In this document: positions 1 to 5,624 of the stretch, in pieces | Numbering within the stretch: the first letter of the stretch is position 1 | How the letters are laid out: every line of letters starts with the position of its first letter | Source: CAIWXH01 sp964555675 | GTDB taxonomy: Bacteria; Chloroflexota; Chloroflexia; Chloroflexales; Chloroflexaceae | Assembly: GCA_964555675.1 (NCBI GenBank) | Contig: CAZKTU010000208.1 | Span: 1 to 12,361, forward strand | Direction of reading: 5' to 3' | Length of the DNA: 12,361 nucleotides | The notes under the pieces: generated by a model | Databases searched by the model: none | What the model was told of the DNA's origin: nothing | The model's input: the letters and a program-made list of their open reading frames with translations, nothing else | Made by a program: the position numbers and the translations under genes

Positions 1-40
1 GTATCCGTAGCGGAAGCTGCGGATGGATCACCTCCTTTCT
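1..40 (+). rRNA. rrs: 16S ribosomal RNA, 3' end (partial)
   Basis: The first 40 bases are the conserved 3' tail of a small-subunit rRNA. Helix 45 is visible as GTAGC-GGAA-GCTGC (8-21), the stem whose GGAA loop carries the KsgA-dimethylated adenines. It is followed by GGATCACCTCCTTT with the anti-Shine-Dalgarno CCTCC at 31-35. The rest of the gene lies to the left of the window. The mature 3' end is placed at about 40 by analogy with other bacteria and could be off by a few bases. The anti-SD fits the GGAGG/GGTGA-type ribosome binding sites seen before several genes here. The gene reads rightwards into a short trailer and a strong terminator, with no tRNA or 23S following. Confidence 0.96.
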
Positions 41-126
41 AGGGAGCAATCCCAAAACCCAGCAATGGGACGGGCCGCACGGCCAAAACTTCGAACCACA
101 CTCGATTGGCAAGGTGCCTGCATCTG

Positions 127-162
127 CCCCGGGTCACAATGACGTGACCCGGGGTTTTTTTT
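127..162 (+). terminator. Intrinsic terminator of the 16S transcript
   Basis: A perfect 11-bp GC-rich stem, CCCCGGGTCAC (127-137) with GTGACCCGGGG (144-154), closes a 6-nt loop and is followed by eight T residues (155-162). This is a textbook Rho-independent terminator on the + strand about 90 nt after the end of 16S. The intervening trailer (41-126) holds only small hairpins (for example GGCC-GCAC-GGCC at 73-84) and no tRNA. It shows that transcription of the rRNA is meant to stop before any 23S gene. Confidence 0.95.
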
Positions 163-172
163 GTGCTATCCT
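144..172 (+). promoter_or_regulatory. Candidate promoter of the dehalogenase gene, inside the rRNA terminator
   Basis: A -35-like GTGACC (144-149, 4 of 6 to TTGACA) is separated by exactly 17 nt from TATCCT (167-172, 4 of 6 to TATAAT). The -10 has an upstream TG (164-165), making it an extended -10. The predicted start of transcription, about 7 nt after the -10, falls on the ATG at 179. No Shine-Dalgarno precedes that ATG. The -35 lies in the 3' arm of the terminator stem and the T-tract is the spacer. This is inferred from consensus only. Confidence 0.45.
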
Positions 173-178
173 CACCCC

Positions 179-841
179 ATGCATAGCTTCAGCGGGATCG
201 TCTTCGACGCCTACGGGACTCTGCTCGACGTCGGCTCTGTCTCCGCCGCCTGCGAGGCCCGCTTCCCCGGCCACGGCGCCGCGCTCACGCGCCTCTGGCG
301 CCAGCGTCAGCTCGAGTATAGCTGGCTGCGCAGCCTCATGGGTCGCCACGCCGACTTCTGGCAGCTCACCGGCGACGCCCTGGCCTACGCTTGCGCCGCC
401 CTCGGCCTCGCCCCCAGCCCCGCCGAGTTCGCCGATCTGCGCGCGGCCTACCTCACCCTCGCGCCCTTCCCCGAGGTCCCCGCCGCCCTCGCCCGCCTGG
501 CCCCGGCTCGCCGCCTCGTGCTCTCGAACGGCACAGGGCCCATGCTGCAGGCCGCCCTCGGCCACGCCGGGCTCCTCCCCCAGCTCGAGGCCGTGATCAG
601 CGTCGAGGCCGTGGGCGTCTATAAGCCCGCGCCTCAGGTCTACGCCCTGGCCACGGCCCACCTGGCCTGCCGCCCCGCCGAGGCCCTCTTCGTCTCGTCG
701 AACGGGTGGGATATCGCCGGGGCCGCCAGCTTCGGCCTCGCCACCTGCTGGCTCAATCGCAATGGCGCGCCCGTCGAGGGGCTCGGCTTCGCCCCCGACC
801 TGACGGCGCGCGACTTGGGCGAGCTGCTCGCGCAGCTATAG
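179..841 (+). CDS. Haloacid dehalogenase, type II (L-2-haloacid dehalogenase family)
   Basis: This is a 220-aa cytosolic HAD-superfamily hydrolase. Type II enzymes hydrolyse L-2-haloalkanoates to D-2-hydroxyacids with halide release. The catalytic set of the L-DEX family is present at nearly the same numbering: D10 and T14 in FDAYGT, R41, S116-N117, K149 and Y155 in the GVYKPAPQVY segment, and S173, N175 and D178 in VSSNGWD. Length is typical. An in-frame TTG at 161 would add six residues, but the ATG at 179 places the nucleophile at the family's usual position 10. It has no SD and seems to be leaderless. It sits just after the 16S terminator and converges with the acetyltransferase gene, overlapping it by 6 bp at 836-841. 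True substrate is unproven, since HAD proteins are often promiscuous phosphatases or dehalogenases. Confidence 0.88.
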   Translation: MHSFSGIVFDAYGTLLDVGSVSAACEARFPGHGAALTRLWRQRQLEYSWLRSLMGRHADFWQLTGDALAYACAALGLAPSPAEFADLRAAYLTLAPFPEVPAALARLAPARRLVLSNGTGPMLQAALGHAGLLPQLEAVISVEAVGVYKPAPQVYALATAHLACRPAEALFVSSNGWDIAGAASFGLATCWLNRNGAPVEGLGFAPDLTARDLGELLAQL

Positions 842-1324
842 GTTCGCCGGGAGCAGCCGCTCGACGACCACTACGTCGCGCCAGATCCCGTCGAGGCGGG
901 CGTGGTGCTGGTGGACGCCGACCTCACGAAAGCCTACCGAAAGCAGCAGAGCCCGGCTGGCCCCGTTCTCGACGAAGACCCGCGAGACCAGCTTCCAGAA
1001 GCCCGCCGCCTCGGCCGCCGCGATCAGGGCCAGCATGGCCGCGCGCCCGGCCCCCCGGCCCCTGGCCGCGCGCGCCACATAGACCGAGAACTCGGCGATG
1101 CCCGCGTAGCACTCGCGGGGACTATAACTCGAGGTGCTGGCGAAGGCGAGCAGGGTCTCGCCCTCCTCGACCACCACCACCGGGTAGCGCCCGCCGAACC
1201 AGGCCCGCACATCCTCGGCGGCGCGGGGCCTGGTCTCGAAGGTGGCGATGCGGTCGGCAATGCCGTCGTTATAGATTGTGGCGATCGCCTCGGCGTCGGC
1301 GAGGGTCGCGGGGCGTGTGTGCAT
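836..1324 (-). CDS. arsN1: GNAT acetyltransferase, ArsN1 / phosphinothricin acetyltransferase family
   Basis: This 162-aa protein is a GCN5-related N-acetyltransferase. It matches the ArsN1/Pat/Bar type, which acetylates the amino group of glutamate analogues such as arsinothricin or phosphinothricin using acetyl-CoA. Visible signatures are the N-terminal RPATLADAEAIATIYN, the DRIATFETRPR segment (24-34), CYAGIAEFSVYV (72-83) containing the acidic residue used for catalysis in this family, the acetyl-CoA loop RGRGAG (88-93), and the C-terminal GFREVGVHQHHARLDG plus WRDVVVVERLL. Length is typical. It starts 11 nt after the acuI stop and is probably cotranscribed with it. Its 3' end overlaps the convergent dehalogenase. 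No other arsenic gene is in view, so the natural substrate could be a different amino-acid analogue. Confidence 0.8.
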   Translation of the reverse strand: MHTRPATLADAEAIATIYNDGIADRIATFETRPRAAEDVRAWFGGRYPVVVVEEGETLLAFASTSSYSPRECYAGIAEFSVYVARAARGRGAGRAAMLALIAAAEAAGFWKLVSRVFVENGASRALLLSVGFREVGVHQHHARLDGIWRDVVVVERLLPANL

Positions 1325-1335
1325 ACTCTCTCGGC

Positions 1336-2328
1336 TCAGGCGTTGACGTCGACGACGACCCGGCCGCGCACCTGGGCCCTGGTGATCGTCTCGCTGTACT
1401 GGGGCACGGCGGCGAGGGGGATGACCTCGGTCATGCGGTCGATCAGCGCGCCGGGCAGGTCGCGGGCGAGGCGCTCCCAGGCGGCGCGGCGCTCGTCGGG
1501 CGGCACCAGCACCGACTCGACGCCCACCAGCTTGACCCCGCGCAAGATAAAGGGGAAGACCGAGGTGGTGAACTCGGCGCCGCCCGCGTTGCCGACGGCG
1601 GCCACGACGCCGTGGTAGGCCACCGAGCGGAAGATGCCGGCCAGGGTCTGCCCGCCCACCGTGTCGACGGCGGCGGCCCAGCGCTCAGTCTCGAGGGGGC
1701 GCCCGGGGGCGGCCAGGGTCGCCCGGTCGATCACCTCGACGGCGCCCAGCGCCTTCAGGTACTCGGCCTCGGCGGGGCGACCGGTGGCGGCGACCACCCT
1801 GTAGCCGGCGTGGGCCAGTAGGGCGACGGCCACGCTGCCCACGCCGCCCGCCGCGCCAGTGACCAGCACCTCGCGTGCGGTTGGGCCGAGGCCGTGGCGC
1901 TCGAGGGCCTGCACGCAGAGCATGGCGGTGAAGCCGGCCGTGCCGATCGCCATCGACTGCTGCAGGCTCAGGCCGGCGGGCAGAGGCACCAGCCACTCGG
2001 CCTTGACCCGGTTGAGCTGGCTGAAGCCGCCCCAGTGGCGCTCGCCCACGCCCCAGCCGGTGAGCACCACCTCGTCGCCGGCCTTGTAGTCCGGCGAGCT
2101 CGACTCGAGCACCGTGCCGGCGAAGTCGATCCCCGGGGCCATGGGGCTCGCCCGCAGGATCTTGCCCTTGCCGGTCACGGCCAGACCATCTTTGTAGTTC
2201 AGGGTCGAGTAGGCGATGCGCACCAGGACCTCGCCTGCGGGCAGGTCGGCCACCCGCACATCGCGCAGCTCGACCCGGCGCTCGGCGCCCTCCTCCACGA
2301 CCAGGGCGCGAAAGACGTCGTCGCTCAT
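1336..2328 (-). CDS. acuI: Acryloyl-CoA reductase (NADPH), AcuI/YhdH family MDR oxidoreductase
   Basis: This 330-aa medium-chain dehydrogenase/reductase has no structural zinc. AcuI/YhdH enzymes reduce acryloyl-CoA to propionyl-CoA with NADPH and so remove a toxic electrophile. Family hallmarks in order are STLNYKDGLAVTGKGKI (41-57), PGIDFAGTV (65-73), VVLTGWGVGERHWGG (87-101), IGTAGFTAMLCV (128-139), the nucleotide-binding TGAAGGVGSVA (157-167), TGRPAEAEYLKALGA (182-196) and the late GNAGG and PFILRGVKLVGVES segments. The reading frame is open from an ATG at 2358. The start at 2328 is preferred because AGAGGAG precedes it at good spacing and the product then has the family's usual N-terminus and length. 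It leads a two-gene operon with the acetyltransferase. Other MDR substrates are possible. Confidence 0.88.
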   Translation of the reverse strand: MSDDVFRALVVEEGAERRVELRDVRVADLPAGEVLVRIAYSTLNYKDGLAVTGKGKILRASPMAPGIDFAGTVLESSSPDYKAGDEVVLTGWGVGERHWGGFSQLNRVKAEWLVPLPAGLSLQQSMAIGTAGFTAMLCVQALERHGLGPTAREVLVTGAAGGVGSVAVALLAHAGYRVVAATGRPAEAEYLKALGAVEVIDRATLAAPGRPLETERWAAAVDTVGGQTLAGIFRSVAYHGVVAAVGNAGGAEFTTSVFPFILRGVKLVGVESVLVPPDERRAAWERLARDLPGALIDRMTEVIPLAAVPQYSETITRAQVRGRVVVDVNA

Positions 2329-2354
2329 GGGGGCTCCTCTGGCTATGGGTTCGT

Positions 2355-2383
2355 TCATCAGACGCGGCAGGCTCGATTATAAT
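2355..2383 (+). promoter_or_regulatory. Promoter of the VOC-phosphatase-GHMP operon
   Basis: A perfect TATAAT (2378-2383) lies 33 nt before the ATG at 2417. The best -35 at 17-nt spacing (TCATCA, 2355-2360) is poor. It overlaps the acuI promoter on the other strand through the shared palindrome ATTATAAT. GGAG at 2407-2410 is the ribosome binding site of the first gene. The weak -35 suggests dependence on an activator or a lower basal rate than acuI; this is inference. Confidence 0.6.
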
Positions 2384-2404
2384 GGAGCGGTCCGGCTTTG
2401 CCAA
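2376..2404 (-). promoter_or_regulatory. Sigma-70-type promoter of the acuI operon
   Basis: On the minus strand TTGGCA (2404-2399, 5 of 6 to TTGACA) is followed after exactly 17 nt by a perfect TATAAT (2381-2376). Transcription would start near 2369, giving a ~40-nt leader that contains the AGAGGAG ribosome binding site of the ATG at 2328. The -10 is half of the self-complementary octamer ATTATAAT (2376-2383), which also provides the -10 of the divergent operon. Confidence 0.75.
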
Positions 2405-2416
2405 ACGGAGGCAGCG

Positions 2417-3178
2417 ATGATCCTGGCCATCGACCATCTGGTGATCCTGGTTGGAGATCTGGCCGAGGCTGTTGAGGATTATGAGGCCCTGGGCTTCCAC
2501 GTCTCGCCGGGTGGCGAGCATGTGGACGGCGCGACCCATAATGCTCTGGTCAGCTTCGCCGACGGCGCCTACCTGGAGCTGCTGGCCTTCAAACGCGACG
2601 CTCTCGAGCATCGCTGGTGGCGTCATAGCGCCGCCGGCGAGGGGCTGATCGATTTCGCCCTGTTGCCCGGCGCGATCGAGGCCGACGTCGCCGCCGCCCG
2701 CTCGCGCGGCCTGCCGATGGTGGGGCCCTTCCCCGGCGGGCGCGAGCGCACCGACGGCGTGCGCCTCGAGTGGCAGACCGCCCTCGCCGAGGCCCCCGAG
2801 CTGCCCTTCCTCTGCGGCGATGTGACCCCGCGCGATCTGCGGGTCCCCCTGCCCGGCCGCCACAACAACGGCGTCACGGGCCTGTTCCGGGTGACGGTGG
2901 CCGTGCGCGACGTAGAGGCGAGCGCCGCCCGTTATGCCGCGCTGCTCGGCCAGGCCCCCCTGGTCGAGCCGGGGCGCCGCCTGTTCAAGCTCGGCGGCAG
3001 CTATATCGCCCTCCAGGAGCCGGGGGCCGCCACCCTCGAGAACGCCGCCGTCGAGGCCCGCCTCGAGCGCCGGGGCGAGGGGATCGCCTCGGTCGCCCTG
3101 CGACGCGATAACTTCGCCAGCGTCCCCCGCACGCTCGACCTCGACCTGGCCCACGGGGTGCGGCTGGTGGTCGCCTAG
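2417..3178 (+). CDS. Glyoxalase-like VOC domain protein
   Basis: This 253-aa protein starts MILAIDHLVILVGDLAEAVEDYEALGF, the typical beta-alpha opening of a vicinal-oxygen-chelate module. It goes on with THNALVSFADGAYLELLAF, as in the glyoxalase-like domain of the PF13468 type. A second betaalphabetabetabeta module starts near residue 155 (TGLFRVTVAVRDVEASAARYAALLG), so two modules are fused in one chain as in many monomeric VOC proteins. The first-module histidine (H7) and the glutamate in the YLELLAF segment are possible metal ligands. The reaction cannot be named from sequence. The ATG at 2417 has GGAG seven bases upstream. It is the first gene of a tight operon; only one base separates its stop from the next ATG. 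Cytosolic, no signal peptide. Confidence 0.82.
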   Translation: MILAIDHLVILVGDLAEAVEDYEALGFHVSPGGEHVDGATHNALVSFADGAYLELLAFKRDALEHRWWRHSAAGEGLIDFALLPGAIEADVAAARSRGLPMVGPFPGGRERTDGVRLEWQTALAEAPELPFLCGDVTPRDLRVPLPGRHNNGVTGLFRVTVAVRDVEASAARYAALLGQAPLVEPGRRLFKLGGSYIALQEPGAATLENAAVEARLERRGEGIASVALRRDNFASVPRTLDLDLAHGVRLVVA

Positions 3179-3179
3179 T

Positions 3180-4196
3180 ATGCCGATCGCGCACCCCGCG
3201 GCCCTGCTGGGCCACATCCGCACCCTGCACGAGCTGATCCGCGACGCCGTCGTGGCCGCCTTCGAGCGCGAGGCCCTCGACGAGCTGGCTGGCGTGGCCG
3301 AGGACGGCGAGGGCGATACGATCTACGCCATCGACCGGGTCAGCGAGGAGCTGCTGGTCGCCTTCTTCGCCGAGCACGTGGCGCCCACCTGGCCCATGGT
3401 CCTGATCGCCGAGGGGCTGCCGCCCGCGGGCGTCACCCTGCCGGCCGGCAGCGCGCCCGAGCAGGCCGCGATCCGGGTGATCGTCGACCCGATCGACGGC
3501 ACCAGGGGCCTGATGTACCAGAAGCGCTCGGCCTGGGTGCTGACCGGGGTGGCCCCCAACCGCGGCCCCGCCACCAGCCTGCGCGACATCGAGCTGGCCG
3601 TGCAGAGCGAGATCCCCCTGCTCAAACAGCACCTCTGCGATACACTCTGGGCGACGGCCGGCGGCCCGGCTCAGGCCGAGCGCCTCAACCGGCTCACCGG
3701 CGAGCGTCGCCCGCTCACCCTGCGCCCCTCGCGGGCGAGCAGCATCGCCCACGGCTTCGCCACGATCAGCCGCTTCTTCCCCGGGGCCCGCGACGAGCTG
3801 GCTGCCATCGACGAGGCGGTGATGCGCGCGGCTCTCGGCCCGCCCCAGCGCGGCAAGGCCCAGTGCTTCGAGGACCAGTACATCAGCAGCGGCGGCCAGC
3901 TCTACGAGCTGATCGCGGGCCACGACCGCTTCGTCGCCGACCTGCGCCCGCTGATCGAGCCCCTGCTGGCCGCCAGGGGCGAGGCCCTGGGGATCTGCTG
4001 TCACCCCTACGACCTCTGCACGGCCCTGATCGCCCAACAGGCCGGCGTGCTGCTCAGCGATGGGGTCGGGGGCGCGCTCGACGCGCCTCTGACCCTCGAG
4101 GCCGAGGTGGCCTGGGCGGGCTATGCCAACGCTGCGATCAGGGCCCAGATCGAGCCGGCGCTCCTGGAAGAGCTGCGGCGACGGGGGCTGATCTAG
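3180..4196 (+). CDS. Inositol monophosphatase-family phosphatase (divergent)
   Basis: This 338-aa protein belongs to the metal-dependent IMPase/FBPase/CysQ fold. The metal-binding motif DPIDGT is intact (103-108) and is followed by RGLMYQKRSAW. E78 in the VLIAEG segment matches the first metal-ligand glutamate. The late HPYDLCTALIAQQAG segment supplies the aspartate of the second signature. It is longer than ordinary IMPases (~260-270 aa), with an insert around 125-230. Substrate is unknown: inositol phosphate, a sugar phosphate or PAP are all possible. The ATG at 3180 follows the upstream stop (TAG, 3176-3178) after one base, and its own TAG abuts the ATG of the next gene. This points to translational coupling and equimolar production with the neighbouring GHMP protein. 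Confidence 0.8.
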   Translation: MPIAHPAALLGHIRTLHELIRDAVVAAFEREALDELAGVAEDGEGDTIYAIDRVSEELLVAFFAEHVAPTWPMVLIAEGLPPAGVTLPAGSAPEQAAIRVIVDPIDGTRGLMYQKRSAWVLTGVAPNRGPATSLRDIELAVQSEIPLLKQHLCDTLWATAGGPAQAERLNRLTGERRPLTLRPSRASSIAHGFATISRFFPGARDELAAIDEAVMRAALGPPQRGKAQCFEDQYISSGGQLYELIAGHDRFVADLRPLIEPLLAARGEALGICCHPYDLCTALIAQQAGVLLSDGVGGALDAPLTLEAEVAWAGYANAAIRAQIEPALLEELRRRGLI

Positions 4197-5582
4197 ATGC
4201 CTGGTGAGCTCGACCGCTTCGTCACCGCGGCCCGCGCCGAGCGGGGCGCCCTGTTCGAGGCCGCTGCCCCGATCGTGGCCGCCCGCGCCCCGGCCTGGAT
4301 CGACCTGATGGGCGGCAGCGCCGCCGCGGGCGGGGCTCTGGCCCTGGGCTGGCCCCTGGGCGCGGGCGCGCTCGTCGCCCTGCAGCCCACCGCGCAGCCG
4401 GTCCTGCTGCTCCACGAGACCTCGGGCGCGGCCTCTGCGGTGCCCCTGGGCGAGGTGACCCAGCGTGACGGCTCGCCGCGCGAGTACGCCGACGCTGCCG
4501 CGCGCCTGGCCGAGCGCCCGCTCGTCGAGCGGGTCGCCGGCGGGGTCTGGCTGGCCCTTATGCGCGAGGAGTTCGTCCGCTTCCCCGGCGGGGCCCGCGC
4601 CCTGCTGCGCCCCGCGGGTGGGCGCGGCCTCGGGGCGCCGCCCGCGGCCGGGGCCGCCGTGGGCCTGGGTGCAGCCTTGGCTCAGGCCCTCGTGTCGGCC
4701 TTCAAGATCCACCTCGCCCCGCGCGAGCTGGCCTTCGCGGTGCAGACGGCTCTGGCGCGGGTCGCCGGCTTCGAGCCCGGCGCCCTCGGGCCCCTGGTGA
4801 GCGTGTGCGCCCACGGCGGGTCTCTGCTGCCGGTGCACCAGCAGCCCCGCTGGCTGTGGGGCGAGCTGCATTTGCCGCCGGGCACGGCCATCTGGGCCAT
4901 CGTCCTCGGCGATGGGCCGCCCGGCGTCGCCGCCGAGCGCGCCGAGGCCGCCACAGCCATGGCCTACGCCCTGGCCGCCGAGGCCGCGGGCCTGAGCCGC
5001 GCCGAGGCCGACGGGCGCTGGCTGGGCTACCTGGCGAACCTCGGCACGCCGTTCTTCGAGGCGCGGGTGCGCGGCCGCCTGCCCGCCGGCCTGGCCGGCG
5101 GCGAGTTTCTTGCCCGTTTCGGCGCGCCGGCGGGCGTCAGGGTCGAGCCTGACCACGTTTATCAGATACGGGCCGCGGCGGCCCTGGCCCTCGAGGAGCA
5201 CCTGCGCTCGCGCATGACCGCGGCCCTGCTGCGGGCCGCCGCGAGCAAGGCCCAGCGCGACGAGGACCTGGCCCTGGCCGGCGAGCTGATGGCCCGTTCC
5301 CACGGCGGGCAGCGGGCCGCCGAGCTCGGCGACCCCCGCGCCGATGCCCTGGTCGAGCAGATCTACGCCGAGGGGGCGAGCCAGGGGCTCTATGGGGCCC
5401 GCGCCGCCGCCGCCGCCTCAGGGGCGACCCTGGTGGCCCTCGGGCGGGCCGAGGCCGAGCCGGCCCTGCGGGCGATCGTCGAGGGCTTCGGGCGCGCCAC
5501 GGGCCTGGCCGTCACCCTGGTCGGCGGCAGCTCGTCGGGGGCGAGCGCGGCCGGCACGCGCGAGGTAAGGCCGGACGAGTAA
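4197..5582 (+). CDS. L-arabinokinase/galactokinase-like GHMP protein, probable pseudokinase
   Basis: This 461-aa protein follows the layout of L-arabinokinase-type GHMP sugar kinases. APAWIDLMGG (31-40) corresponds to APGRLDVMGG. GGRGLGAPPAAGAA (141-154) corresponds to the ATP loop GKGVSSSAA. The YLANLGTPFFEAR and GGEFLARF stretch, VYQIRAAAALALEEH, GELMARSH and LYGARAAAAASGATL near 398-412 correspond to further family blocks, the last to LYGAKITGGGSGGT. The key residues are altered in every motif. The arginine of motif 1 is W, the sugar-binding ADYSG is AAAGG, the ATP-loop serines are APP, the catalytic MDQ region reads LVSV (200-203), and GGGSGG is AAASGA. The frame is intact with normal codon use, so it is not a decayed gene. 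It probably binds a ligand or a partner rather than phosphorylating. It starts directly after the phosphatase stop. Confidence 0.75.
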   Translation: MPGELDRFVTAARAERGALFEAAAPIVAARAPAWIDLMGGSAAAGGALALGWPLGAGALVALQPTAQPVLLLHETSGAASAVPLGEVTQRDGSPREYADAAARLAERPLVERVAGGVWLALMREEFVRFPGGARALLRPAGGRGLGAPPAAGAAVGLGAALAQALVSAFKIHLAPRELAFAVQTALARVAGFEPGALGPLVSVCAHGGSLLPVHQQPRWLWGELHLPPGTAIWAIVLGDGPPGVAAERAEAATAMAYALAAEAAGLSRAEADGRWLGYLANLGTPFFEARVRGRLPAGLAGGEFLARFGAPAGVRVEPDHVYQIRAAAALALEEHLRSRMTAALLRAAASKAQRDEDLALAGELMARSHGGQRAAELGDPRADALVEQIYAEGASQGLYGARAAAAASGATLVALGRAEAEPALRAIVEGFGRATGLAVTLVGGSSSGASAAGTREVRPDE

Positions 5583-5613
5583 GATACCTCTGCCAACCGC
5601 CAAAGCTAGTCAC

Positions 5614-5618
5614 GGTGA
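5614..5618 (+). promoter_or_regulatory. Ribosome binding site of the zinc-ribbon protein
   Basis: GGTGA six bases before the ATG at 5625 pairs with TCACC of this genome's own 16S tail (27-32 of the window: ATCACC). It fixes the start of the following gene, which is separated from the GHMP gene by 42 nt. Confidence 0.55.
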
Positions 5619-5624
5619 AAGTGT

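Noticed and set aside
41..126. A spacer tRNA or the start of 23S after the 16S gene
   Set aside because: No cloverleaf, no TTCGANNC-type T-loop and no 23S-like sequence; only short hairpins before the terminator.
161..178. TTG start extending the dehalogenase by six residues
   Set aside because: The TTG lies in the terminator T-tract, and the ATG at 179 puts the catalytic aspartate at position 10 as in the family.
2985..5303. A 772-codon open frame on the minus strand across the phosphatase and GHMP genes
   Set aside because: It is antisense to two genes with clear family motifs, has a low-complexity Gly/Arg/Ala/Gln composition and crosses a gene boundary. It is a by-product of very high GC content.
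4197..5582. The GHMP gene as a decaying pseudogene
   Set aside because: The frame is open for 461 codons with a proper start directly coupled to the upstream gene, strong GC3 bias, and well-kept scaffold blocks between the altered motifs.
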